From positions 372,001-436,000 of the forward strand of contig NZ_JAXCHP010000001.1 in NCBI RefSeq assembly GCF_035984545.1: a stretch of 64,000 nucleotides of DNA, in the 5' to 3' direction. Position numbers and translations under genes: made by a program. Origin of the DNA: Cryobacterium sp. GrIS_2_6. GTDB taxonomy: Bacteria > Actinomycetota > Actinomycetes > Actinomycetales > Microbacteriaceae. Shown in pieces: positions 37,263-45,901 of this stretch. The notes below the pieces were generated by a model, which had not been told where the DNA came from, made no database searches, and worked only from the letters and a program-made list of their open reading frames with translations. The first letter of the stretch is position 1. Each line of letters opens with the position of its first letter.

Positions 37263-38180
37263 CTATTTCAGTCCGGAAAGGGAGAATCCTTGAACGACGT
37301 AGCGTTGGAAGACTACGAAGATGATGAGGATCGGGACCACCATCAGCGTCGCGGCTGCCATTTGCAGGGAGGGATTCGTCGCGATCTGCTGATTCAGAAG
37401 CGCGATACCAACGGAGAGGGTGTAAAGGTGTTCGTCGTTGGCGATGATCAAGGGCCAGAGGAAGCTGTTCCAGCTGGCGATGAACGTCAGAATGACTTGG
37501 ACCGCCAAGATCGGTTTCGACAGTGGTAGCACGATTTGTAGGAAGACCCTGAACTCTCCGGCTCCGTCAATGCGTGCCGCTTCCATCATTTCCGAGGGAA
37601 TGGTCGTCATGAACTGCCGGAAGAGGAAGACACTGAATCCACTAACCAGGGTGGGGAGGGCAATCCCGACGATGGTGTTGGTGAGTTTCATACCGTTCAA
37701 GATGAGGTACGTGGGAATCATCGTCACCTGAACTGGGATCATCATGGTCACTAGGACAAGGAAGAAGAGCGCGTCGCGCCCGCGGAATGTAAATTTCGCG
37801 AAGCCGTAACCGGCCATGGCCATGAGCAGGAGCCCGATCATGCTGATCAGGACAAGCCCGATGGTATTGAGCAGGTACCGGCCGAAGTCGAGGTCCTGGA
37901 AGAGTTGGACGAAGAACTCGAAGGTGGGTTTCTGCGGCAGGATCCTTGGCGGGTACGCCACGCTTTCGCTGCGGGGTTTCAGTGACGAGGTCAACATCCA
38001 GATGAATGGGAACGCGGTGGCCAGCGCACCAAGCCCCAGCACGATGCCGACGATGATGGTCAGCCGATTGGCGTGACTGCGCGACTTGCGCTTGGCCGGT
38101 CGCGGGTTGCACGCCGCCTGCTCATGCTGGACGGGCGATGTTGCTTTGGTCATGGGGGGTTGGAGCTTAGTATTCGACAT
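37263..38180 (-). CDS. Carbohydrate ABC transporter permease (MalG-like)
   Basis: About 305 residues, six membrane segments. The start MSNTKLQPP overlaps the preceding permease gene by 14 bp and has a GGAAA sequence upstream. The CUT1-family EAA loop is EMMEAARIDGAGEFRVFLQI, contacting the ATPase. The N-terminal cytoplasmic tail is basic. It pairs with the MalF-like permease. No ATP-binding gene lies in the operon, so a host multi-sugar ATPase of the MsiK type presumably energises it. Confidence 0.92.
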   Translation of the reverse strand: MSNTKLQPPMTKATSPVQHEQAACNPRPAKRKSRSHANRLTIIVGIVLGLGALATAFPFIWMLTSSLKPRSESVAYPPRILPQKPTFEFFVQLFQDLDFGRYLLNTIGLVLISMIGLLLMAMAGYGFAKFTFRGRDALFFLVLVTMMIPVQVTMIPTYLILNGMKLTNTIVGIALPTLVSGFSVFLFRQFMTTIPSEMMEAARIDGAGEFRVFLQIVLPLSKPILAVQVILTFIASWNSFLWPLIIANDEHLYTLSVGIALLNQQIATNPSLQMAAATLMVVPILIIFVVFQRYVVQGFSLSGLK

Positions 38181-39045
38181 CGGTTTTCCTTGCACGCAGT
38201 TGGGCGAGGGTGATCACTGCGATGATCAGAAACAGGATTACGGAGCCTGCGCTCGCATAGCCGAATTGGCTTCCGCTGAATCCTTTCTGGAAAAGGAACA
38301 GGGATATGGAAGTGGTGGCGCCGATCGGGCCGCCCTTGGTCAACACGAATGGTTCGTCGAAGAATTGGAGCCACGCGATGACCGTTGTGATCATGACGAA
38401 GAAGATCGCGAACCGCAGCAACGGGATGACAATCGAGACGGTCTTGCGGATTTCCGAGGCACCGTCTAACGACGCCGCTTCCAAATATTCGCGAGGCACG
38501 CCCTGGAGGGCAGCTAGGAAGATGATGATGTTCAAACCGGTCCCCCGCCAGATGGCAACGAACGCGACGGAGAACTTCGCCAGAAGCGGATCGCTGAGCC
38601 ACTGCACCGGCGGTACCCCCACGAGGGACAGCAGGTAGTTGAATAGGCCGAACTGGGTGTTGTAGAGGTACCCCCAAACCAATGCGATGGCGACGATTGC
38701 GGTGATGGCGGGTAGGAAGTATAAGGAGCGCAGCGCGCGGTAGAAGCGGCTGTTGCTGCGGTTGAGCAGCAGGGCGACGATCAGCGAGGAGATAATGACA
38801 GACGGCACGCCGATCAGGGCGAAGAAGGCAGTATTCCCGAGTGACTGCCAGAAGGCCGGGTCGGCGAAAAGTTGAGTGTAGTTGTTGAGGCCGATGAACT
38901 TGATCACCGACCAATCACCCAACCCGGCGAGGTTCATGTCAGTGAAACTGACGAAGCCCGCAATCAGGATGGGCAGCACGCCGAAAGCAAGCAGGAGGAG
39001 TGTCGCAGGGGCGATGAGAACGTAGGGCGTAGCGCGAATCTTCAT
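38167..39045 (-). CDS. Carbohydrate ABC transporter permease (MalF-like)
   Basis: A 292-residue CUT1 permease starting MKIRATPYVLIAPATLLLLA. The EAA motif is EYLEAASLDGASEIRKTVSI. The sequences WGYLYNTQFGLFNYLLSLVG and FDEPFVLTKGGP are typical of oligosaccharide permeases. Located between the binding-protein and MalG-like genes. Confidence 0.92.
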   Translation of the reverse strand: MKIRATPYVLIAPATLLLLAFGVLPILIAGFVSFTDMNLAGLGDWSVIKFIGLNNYTQLFADPAFWQSLGNTAFFALIGVPSVIISSLIVALLLNRSNSRFYRALRSLYFLPAITAIVAIALVWGYLYNTQFGLFNYLLSLVGVPPVQWLSDPLLAKFSVAFVAIWRGTGLNIIIFLAALQGVPREYLEAASLDGASEIRKTVSIVIPLLRFAIFFVMITTVIAWLQFFDEPFVLTKGGPIGATTSISLFLFQKGFSGSQFGYASAGSVILFLIIAVITLAQLRARKTDVEY

Positions 39046-39116
39046 GGTTTGTCCCGATCCTTGTGGGGCCTTGGGGCGGAGCGCAAGCAGGCTCCGCCCC
39101 AAGACCCGATGGTGGG

Positions 39117-40382
39117 TTACTTGACCGACTGGCCCGCGGTGGACGCGTAGAGCGTGTTCAATGTGCTGTCCCGATCGGCGTGGTTGAGAACGATGGAGTT
39201 CAGGCTATCGAGCAGAGCCTTCCCGGTGACGCCGTCCCAGTTCGACACCAGCGGCAGCAGCTTGGAGTCGGCCAACTGCTTGGCGTAGACGTTGAACAAC
39301 GGGTCTGACACCAGTGAGTCATCAGTCAAAGCGGTCTTGACCGTGGGAAGGTCGCCGTCTGCCTTGTACCAGGAGACCTGCGTCGCGGTGTCGGAGAGGT
39401 AGTTCAGCAGTTGCAGGGCGCCGTCCTTGTTCGCGGTCTTGGCGAAGACGCCGAGGTTGGACCCGGCGAGCAGCGACGTACCTGCTTTCGCCGATGGCAG
39501 CGGAACCGCCGACCATTTGCCGGCCAGCTCGGGGGCTGCGGCGGTGATCGCAGAGGCGAGGTAGGGACCGCTGACGACCATCGGCGTGGCGCCGGACGTG
39601 AATCCCTGCACCTGGTCGAAGTCACTGTTGGTGGGTACGCTGCCGTCCGCATACAGGCCTGCGTAAACGTCGACGGCCTTGTGGAACGCGGGCGTGTTGA
39701 AATCGATGTTGCCCGTCTTATCCACCACGTCACCGCCCTGGTCCCACGTCATTTCCACCGGCAAAGCGCTATCCCACTGCGGAATGTAGTAGCCGTAATT
39801 GCCGGCGCCGCGGGCGGTGAGAGTCTTAGCGTCGCCCCGGAGTTCGTCCCACGTGGTAGGCGGCTTTGAGATGCCGCTGGCTGAGAGAATGTCGGAGCGG
39901 TAGAACAGCACTCTGGTGTCACTGACCCACGGGATGCTGACAACTTTGCCAGCGACAGCGGTGGCCTCTCCGGATGCGCCGGCCACGAACTTGTCGGCTG
40001 CGAGGTTCGGATAGTTGGCAATCGTTGCCTGGTCCAGGGTGAGCAACCCGCCGGTGTCGGCGAAGGAACGGATCTTTGACACGCCGATCTGCACGACGTC
40101 CGGGCCGTTACCTGAGGCGACGGCGGTGGTGAGCTTCTGATCGATGCTGTCCCAGGGGATGGCGACAGCGTCGACCTTGATTCCCGTGCTCTTGGTGAAC
40201 GGTTCGACGAGGGTTTCGAACTTCTTCGAGCTGTCTCCCATCACCCAGACGGTGAGAGGTTTGTCGGAGGGAACACCGGAGGCGCTGCCGGACGCGCCGC
40301 TGGAGCAGGCAGAGAGGGCAAGGACGCTGGCAGCGACGCCGGCGGCGAGGGGAAGGATCCATTTGGTGCGGGATCTCGACAT
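39117..40382 (-). CDS. Extracellular solute-binding protein, sugar ABC transporter (lipoprotein)
   Basis: A 421-residue family 1 binding protein with a lipoprotein signal: basic MSRSRTKW, hydrophobic core, lipobox LSAC with the lipidated Cys near residue 26. The mature part has KPLTVWVMGDSSKKFETLVE, FTKSTGIKVDAVAIPWDS, and TWDELRGDAKTLTARG, typical of CUT1 oligosaccharide receptors. It sits outside the membrane and delivers the sugar to the two permeases. Placed between GH1 and MalF-like genes, so a beta-glucoside such as cellobiose is likely but unproven. Confidence 0.92.
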   Translation of the reverse strand: MSRSRTKWILPLAAGVAASVLALSACSSGASGSASGVPSDKPLTVWVMGDSSKKFETLVEPFTKSTGIKVDAVAIPWDSIDQKLTTAVASGNGPDVVQIGVSKIRSFADTGGLLTLDQATIANYPNLAADKFVAGASGEATAVAGKVVSIPWVSDTRVLFYRSDILSASGISKPPTTWDELRGDAKTLTARGAGNYGYYIPQWDSALPVEMTWDQGGDVVDKTGNIDFNTPAFHKAVDVYAGLYADGSVPTNSDFDQVQGFTSGATPMVVSGPYLASAITAAAPELAGKWSAVPLPSAKAGTSLLAGSNLGVFAKTANKDGALQLLNYLSDTATQVSWYKADGDLPTVKTALTDDSLVSDPLFNVYAKQLADSKLLPLVSNWDGVTGKALLDSLNSIVLNHADRDSTLNTLYASTAGQSVK

Positions 40383-40412
40383 TGAGGTGTTCCTTTCGAT
40401 GGGGTTGTGATG

Positions 40413-41879
40413 TTAGGCAGAAATAGAATTTCGGGCGCCGAGTGCCCGGTGGGCAGCGATCAGAGCGGTGTACCATCGAGCGCTGAGTTTGGGGATCCTC
40501 GCTTGGGTTCGGTAGTCGACGTAGACCAGTCCGAAGCGTTTGCTGTAGCCCTCGCCCCACTCGAAGTTGTCCAGGAACGACCACACGAAGTAGCCCTTGA
40601 GGTTGACGCCTGCGGCGATCGCTTGGCCGGCCGCGTCTATGTAGCCGCGGAGGTAGGCAACTCGATCGGTGTCGATGACGTCCCCGTTCGGATCGACGTA
40701 GTCGTGGTAGCTGGCGCCGCTTTCGGTGACATACAGGGGCAGGGAAGTGAACTCGCGGGCAACTCGTAAGAGCACAGCCGTCATTGATTCGGGGATGACC
40801 GACCAGCCGAATGACGTCGTCGCCGGTTGTGCCGCCACTTCCCTCACGGAAAAGGGAGCCGACGGGTCATCGTGGGCGATCACGCGCTGGTAGTGATTAA
40901 TCCCGGCGAAGTCCAGCGGGGCATGAATGATGGCCAGGTCCTCTGGTTCGATGGCATCGCGGAGACCGTATTGGTCGAGGGCGGCATGAACGTTCGCGGA
41001 GTATTTGCCGTGGAATATCGGCTCAAGGAAGACGAGATTGCTAACAGCGTCTAACCGCGCGGCGGCTGCCTGGTCCCCGGCTAGGGAGGACGCGGCGACG
41101 ATATCCGTGACGATATTCGTGACGCCGATGTGGGCTGTGGGGTCGATGGCCCGTATGGCCGCTGTAGCGAGCCCATGTGCGAGGTTGAGGTGATGGGCTG
41201 CACGAACTGCAACGTTCATGTCTCGTCGACCGGGCGCGTGCGCCCCGGAACCATACCCGAGAAACGCGGAGCACCACGGTTCATTCAAAGTAATCCACTT
41301 CGACGCCGAGTCGCCTAGGGCCGACACGGTTCGAGCAGCAAAGTCGGCGAAGCGGAAAGCCGTCTCTCGCTCACCCCAGCCGCCCAAGTCCTCCAGCTCC
41401 TGTGGCAAGTCCCAGTGATACAGCGTGACGTAGGGCTCAATTTCACGCTCCCGCAGTCCCCCCAGCAATGTCCGGTAGAAGGCAACGCCTTCCGGGTTTA
41501 GGTCGCCGCTACCGCCTGGCTGGAGGCGAGACCAGGACACGGAGAGGCGATAGTTGGACACGCCAAGTTGATTGAGTAGATCGAGATCCGCGGGCCACCG
41601 GTGATAGTGGTCGCAAGCAACATCCCCAGTGTCGTCGTTTTTCGTGTTGCCTGTGGTGTGTGAAAACGTGTCCCAAATGCTCGGTCCTCGCCCACCTTCG
41701 TTCGCGGCCCCTTCGATCTGGTAAGCCGCCGTAGCGAGTCCCCACGCGAAATCGGCCGGGAATCGGTCTAAATGGATCATTTCATCATCGAGCGGCCCCG
41801 GCCCCGGGCGCGGTCTGAGTGACGGTTCCGTGGGCAGAGCGGGCATTACACGGATGTGAGTGTTCGTCGTTGAACTCAT
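40413..41879 (-). CDS. Glycoside hydrolase family 1 beta-glucosidase
   Basis: A 488-residue cytoplasmic enzyme, with acid/base glutamate in WITLNEPWCSAFLGY and nucleophile glutamate in LYVTESGASYHDYVD (usual ITENGA, here VTESGA). Other motifs are FAWGLATAAYQIEGA, SWSRLQPGG and YFVWSFLDNFEWGEGYSKRF. It has about 35 extra N-terminal residues. AAGGAG lies 6 nt before the ATG. First gene of the operon; it would release glucose from imported disaccharides. Confidence 0.94.
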   Translation of the reverse strand: MSSTTNTHIRVMPALPTEPSLRPRPGPGPLDDEMIHLDRFPADFAWGLATAAYQIEGAANEGGRGPSIWDTFSHTTGNTKNDDTGDVACDHYHRWPADLDLLNQLGVSNYRLSVSWSRLQPGGSGDLNPEGVAFYRTLLGGLREREIEPYVTLYHWDLPQELEDLGGWGERETAFRFADFAARTVSALGDSASKWITLNEPWCSAFLGYGSGAHAPGRRDMNVAVRAAHHLNLAHGLATAAIRAIDPTAHIGVTNIVTDIVAASSLAGDQAAAARLDAVSNLVFLEPIFHGKYSANVHAALDQYGLRDAIEPEDLAIIHAPLDFAGINHYQRVIAHDDPSAPFSVREVAAQPATTSFGWSVIPESMTAVLLRVAREFTSLPLYVTESGASYHDYVDPNGDVIDTDRVAYLRGYIDAAGQAIAAGVNLKGYFVWSFLDNFEWGEGYSKRFGLVYVDYRTQARIPKLSARWYTALIAAHRALGARNSISA

Positions 41880-41908
41880 GATGACTCCTTAGGTTTATTC
41901 CATTACTT

Positions 41909-41937
41909 AATATAAGCCATGGCTAATCTATTTACAA
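41909..41937 (-). promoter_or_regulatory. Sigma-70-type promoter of the beta-glucoside operon with overlapping palindrome
   Basis: On the minus strand TTGTAA (41937-41932) and TATATT (41914-41909) are separated by exactly 17 bp, a near-consensus promoter 30 bp upstream of the GH1 start. The spacer contains the palindrome AGCCATGGCT (41915-41924), extending imperfectly to 14 bp. It is a good operator candidate for the ROK repressor. The region is also unusually AT-rich. Confidence 0.75.
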
Positions 41938-42097
41938 CGTGGATTTGAATGTTCCGCCCGGGGGTGATGAGCTCCACCCACGGTCGTCCCGCTCCAGGGA
42001 CCGAGTGCGAGCACGGCGAGATGGCTGCTCTTACTTTCAGGCCCGGTCGGCGAACACCCATGTTGGGCTTCAGGAGGTGCATGCACACGCATATACC

Positions 42098-42330
42098 ATG
42101 GAGGGGTCACTCATACAATTCGGTATTTTCGCCGTCAGGGACGTCACGACAGGCCCGACCAGCGGCCGCACGCCCAGCGACCCTGAGCGCACCCGTGACA
42201 TCCCCACCATCGCCCAGCATGCGGACAGATGTGGCCTCGACGTCTTCGCCACGGGAAAGCACCACAACCCGCCGTTCGTGGCTTCGTCGCCCACGACCAT
42301 GCTCCGCCGCCTTGCCGGTATGTTGCGCCC
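42098..42330 (+). pseudogene. LLM-class flavin-dependent oxidoreductase, N-terminal fragment
   Basis: The translated fragment MEGSLIQFGIFAVRDVTT, then GLDVFATGKHHNPPFVASSP, is the N-terminal part of a luciferase-like monooxygenase (normally about 330 residues). After about 75 residues it runs into an IS terminus (GGGTTTAGCCTCAATGCCG near 42331), so the gene is truncated. It diverges from the GH1 operon. Confidence 0.75.
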
Positions 42331-43136
42331 CGGGTTTAGCCTCAATGCCGTTCAGTTAAAAGTTTGAATTGTGATTTCTGGTTCATGGCAGGGTTGTGGC
42401 CAGTGCGCGTGGTGGAGGCGTTTGGCGGGCCATTTCGAGACCTTGCGTTTGATGACGCGTGGGTTTGATCGGCGTCGCCGTGCGGGGTTCAGCCGTCGGA
42501 TGAGGGCGAGGATGGCGTGGCGCCAGACCGCTGTGGTGTGGTCAGGTCGCGGAGGGGGAAAAATCGCCCTGGGCCATGGAGCGGCGGGCGATGCGGCGGT
42601 CGGCGATGAAGGAGACCCGGTCAGGGTCGCGGTTGGCGTGCTGTGCGGCCTGGATCATCAGGGTGCGGATCGCGTAGTGACAGCAGAGGTGGCCCCAGAT
42701 TTCCTGCTTGACCAGGTCCGGGGACTTGGACCGCATCACCATGCGCGGGCTACGCTGATGAGTTTTCAACTCGTCGAACACGGACTCGATCTCCCACCTT
42801 TTTGAGTACACGGTCGCGAGCTCTTCCGCAGAGGCCTCACCCAGATCAAGGATCGTGCTCAGTAACCGGTAGCCATCGGGATTGTCGCGGCCGTCGTCGA
42901 TCGTGTAGTCCACGACCCGCACGGTCAACGGTGCTGTCGACTGCCGCCCCGGACCGGAGGTCGGGATGATGGTCGCCAGCCACGAGCCGTCAGCGAGGGT
43001 CTCCAGGTGCCTCGGGCGGAGATTCGTTTTGACCCGCCAGGGCAGGTCAGCGCCCGTCGCTGCTGCCTGTTCCCATAGCCGGAAGCCGTAGAAGCCGCGG
43101 TCGGCCAGGATGGCGAATGGGCCGCCGCCAACCACA
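42331..43136 (-). pseudogene. IS4-family transposase remnant
   Basis: The C-terminal half of an IS4-type transposase remains: ILADRGFYGFRLWEQAAATG, TGADLPWRVKTN, and YSKRWEIESVFDELKTHQRS, which includes the Y-(2)-R-(3)-E signature region of the family. The N-terminal catalytic part is missing upstream of about 43136, and the last ~55 residues are out of frame after DFSPSAT. The IS right end with GGGTTTAGCCTCAATGCCG near 42331 is preserved and abuts the oxidoreductase fragment. Not functional. Confidence 0.8.
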
Positions 43137-43219
43137 AGGGAGGACGGTGTTCGTGGTTTCAATGTTGATCGCTGCGGCCGCTCCGAAGCCTTAGTGCAGG
43201 CCCTGATTTGCAAAGAGAA

Positions 43220-43260
43220 AACGGCCGGCTTCCCGATTGGCACTCGAGCAGCCGGCCGTT
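43220..43260 (-). terminator. Rho-independent terminator
   Basis: A perfect 11-bp stem AACGGCCGGCT/AGCCGGCCGTT with a 19-nt loop, followed on the minus strand by TTCTCTTT. It would end leftward transcripts from the 43.5-kb gene before the IS4 remnant. Confidence 0.65.
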
Positions 43261-43516
43261 CCGGGCTGGCAGCAACAGAGGGAGGGTTGTGAACTGCCGG
43301 CCTTTAACCGACGGCGCGAGGAGTTCGTTGCGCTGTCGGCTGGTCTGGGTTTAGTGGCGCATGCGCGGCCTTGTCTTGCAGCGACAGACGTCAACTGCCG
43401 GTGGCGCCGGGTGCGTCGCCGAGTGCGAAACTCTTGGCGGTACTGGGGCGAGATTGCGCGTCATCGAAGGTCAGAATTCTTGACGTGGACGGCGCGTTGT
43501 CGACACATCCGCGCAT

Positions 43517-43753
43517 TCACGTCGCTCTCCCAGCAAACGCAGCGTCTCTTCGATGCGATCGAATCGTGGTCAGCCCGGCCTCGAAACTGTTCTCCCGCAA
43601 AGCGTCGCGAATGGCAACTGCCGAGATGCGTGGATCAGCCATGCAAGCGCGAAGCCGGGCGGCGCTCCGAGAGTCGATTGAGTTGATATATGCATTGATT
43701 TTGCCGACGGTGCCGACCTGTGGTCGGGCGGATCGGACGAGCTGTTCGTACAC
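43517..43753 (-). CDS. Small putative DNA-binding protein, 78 aa
   Basis: GTG start with GGAGGG 10-15 nt upstream. The sequence MYEQLVRSARPQVGTVGKIN leads into a helical ACMADPRISAVAIRDALREN segment followed by TIRSHRRD. This pattern (acidic helix, turn, helix, then RHRR-type basic patch) recalls small phage/plasmid HTH proteins that act as terminase-small-like or regulatory factors. No exact family assigned. It is isolated, with a terminator about 260 bp downstream. Confidence 0.5.
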   Translation of the reverse strand: MYEQLVRSARPQVGTVGKINAYINSIDSRSAARLRACMADPRISAVAIRDALRENSFEAGLTTIRSHRRDAAFAGRAT

Positions 43754-44640
43754 TGTGTTTGTCCCTCCAGAGACTCGTGCCGGGTCGCGTCCAGATGTGG
43801 ACTACGGCAAAACCGTGCGCTCCTCTATAGATGCGCGGGCATCTTCAAATATTGCACGGCGGGCAAGAATTAGCCGATGATTCTCGTCTGGATTTGGCTA
43901 TCTTGGTTCGGGCGCCCGGACCGTTGAGTATCGCCCAGGACCGTGAGGCTGGCACTACCTGTATTTCTTTCCCCTATAGTCACAAGCGTCGACGGCATTA
44001 GAAAGATCCGTGTCAGACCAGTGCGGAGTTTTTGCTTGGCGCATCGAGTTATCGGCATGCGGAGGTGGAATCCGAGGCAACTGATCGGAGGGAAGAGAAA
44101 GGGTTTTTCCTCGGGCGGCCGTCGGCGTTCGTGCTCCGAAAACAGTCCCTGCGGCCATCACGGACGCGCCGCGGCATCCCGCTCTCGGAGCCTCGCTCGA
44201 AGGCAACCAGCAGGACAGCTTGCCTGGACCGCTGATCCAACGGCGTCCTGATCCGGACGACTCCTCTCACGCAATTCGCTTAATGGATCGCAAGAGTGGG
44301 CGTCCAGTTGACGCGGTAGACGAGCTCGTCCGGGGCGACGACTGCACATTGCTTGCATCCAATCTCTGGGCGCCGCCGTGATGCACGACGTATTCGTGCG
44401 CAGTTGCCGGAGGGGGAGTGACGATCACGTTCCGGCTGCCACTGCCCGAGAACACGGGGCTCGGTGCAGTCGGATGAGATCGGGATCCGCTGCCTTGGCG
44501 GACAGGGGACGGGGCTGCCAGCGCCGGGATCGGCTTGCTGAGGGAACTGAATTCCGGGTGAGGCGACGCGGATCGGGGAGCGTGGCCGATCCAGGGTCAG
44601 TGAGCACCTTGGGTGAAGGATCGATGGGCGCCGGCTGGCC
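43754..44640. other. No gene recognised
   Basis: About 890 bp with only short, overlapping open frames of unconvincing composition on both strands. It may hold decayed genes or the 3' region of the sigma-factor transcript. I see no repeats, tRNA or promoter I would defend. Confidence 0.5.
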
Positions 44641-45405
44641 CTAGTTCTCGAGGAGGAATTTCAGGTGTGGGGCGGCGGCTGCAAGAGTCGCGCTGGCCCG
44701 TGCCAGGCGACGCGAGGCGCTGCCTGGCGTGATGCCGCGTTCGCGTGCAAGTCCGCTAAGGAGGACGGGTTGGCGTCCGTCCAGCCCAAAGGCATCGACC
44801 AGGAGGGCTCGGTGCTCCTTGCTGAGGAGATCAAGTGCGGCGTAGATCTGCTCCTTCATATCTGCTTCCTCCATCAGCTCCTCTGGCCCTGCTCGACCGT
44901 CCGGCACAACGTCTGACAGCATCAGTGATTCGACCCCGCCGCCGATCGGCCGGTCCAAGGATGACGGCCGCGGGATTGAGAGGCCGCGGCGGATGAGTGC
45001 GCGCCGTTCATTTCGATTGGCCAGATCTCCGGGCATTCCTGCTCGGGCCACTGCCTCTCCCTGGGTCGAACGGGAATGCTGAAGGTATTTGTAGAGCGGA
45101 ACTCCCCGTGAGGGTTCGAATCGGTCCAAGGCTTCGAGGCAACGGAGGGTGGCCTCTGCTGCACGATCCTCTGAGGCCTGAGCGGTGGGGGATGTGCGGG
45201 TCGCCTGGCGCGTGATCCAAGCGAGGTATGCGGTGATGAGGCTATTGCGGGCACTGAGCGAGTTGATGCGGTCGGCGTCCGTGGCCTCAGTCGAATGGCC
45301 GGCCCCGATCTGGGCAATTAGGTGGGCGTGAACGGCGCGGTCGAGTTGGACTCCGGGGGGCATGGCGGCCCTCGTTCGGTCTTCGTGCCTGGTTGATTTG
45401 AGCAT
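44641..45405 (-). CDS. Sigma-70 family RNA polymerase sigma factor (element-encoded, divergent)
   Basis: A 254-residue protein with a strong GGAGGA before the ATG. Region 2-like sequence (ITAYLAWITRQATRTSP, then LRCLEALDRFEPSRGVPLYK) corresponds to the core-binding and -10-recognition helices. Region 4-like sequence is LDLLSKEHRALLVDAFGLDG then RERGITPGSASRRLARA, an HTH recognising the -35 box. A short region 3 links them. It diverges from the replication genes across a 496-bp repeat-rich interval. It may direct polymerase to the element's own promoters, such as the CCGCGCATG sites. Confidence 0.75.
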   Translation of the reverse strand: MLKSTRHEDRTRAAMPPGVQLDRAVHAHLIAQIGAGHSTEATDADRINSLSARNSLITAYLAWITRQATRTSPTAQASEDRAAEATLRCLEALDRFEPSRGVPLYKYLQHSRSTQGEAVARAGMPGDLANRNERRALIRRGLSIPRPSSLDRPIGGGVESLMLSDVVPDGRAGPEELMEEADMKEQIYAALDLLSKEHRALLVDAFGLDGRQPVLLSGLARERGITPGSASRRLARASATLAAAAPHLKFLLEN

Positions 45406-45901
45406 TGCAGTCCTCCGTGCAACGGTCCCTGCGAGTGGGGATCTCTACTTGGACTGCGCGTTCGGGGACCCAAGATCCCGGCTTAGAACGCCTACTTCAG
45501 GCTTATTTCACCTGGCCATACTCCCCAAGCCCAATGAATCCCTGGGACCGAGGGTCTATTTCACTATTGCGCCTCTTCCAACGGGTTCGGGTGGGGGTTG
45601 TCTTTCCGGACAGACACCGATTTTGAGTGACTGTCTGTGTCGATGGCGGTGGCACCCCTTCCTTTGTGAATTAGCGAAACAGTGAAATAGCTCTCTGTAG
45701 AGAGAGAAAGAAAGAGAGAAGAACAGCGTAAAAACGCCGAAGTTCGGCCGTCTTCTGGCGCTGCCACTACTTCATTTTTATTTCGAATTTGGCCCTAATT
45801 TCAGATCCGCTCCTCTCGGCACAAGAATCTTGGGCCTGCCCTCGCGCAGTCCATGTACAGGCCTCCACTCGTTGAGGCCCAATAAATCCCTGGAGGGAAA
45901 C
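45406..45901. other. Repeat-rich intergenic region between sigma factor and replication genes (candidate origin/control region)
   Basis: No gene. It contains a 10-bp inverted repeat CTATTTCACT (45556-45565) / AGTGAAATAG (45681-45690) and a nested dyad ACAGACA (45610-45616) / TGTCTGT (45632-45638). There is a purine tract at about 45697-45723. A direct repeat GCCCAAT(G/A)AATCCCTGG occurs at 45529-45545 and 45877-45893; the second copy leads into the ribosome-binding site GGAGGG. It is AT-richer than the surroundings. Layout fits an origin or divergent control region. Confidence 0.5.

Noticed and set aside
42740..42748. Another CCGCGCATG on the minus strand
   Set aside because: It is within the IS4 transposase coding sequence and has no ATG at the 8-nt spacing.
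43237..43880. Plus-strand frames of 149 and 169 codons
   Set aside because: Cys/Arg/Ser-rich, without ribosome-binding sites, and opposite a better-supported minus-strand gene at 43517-43753.
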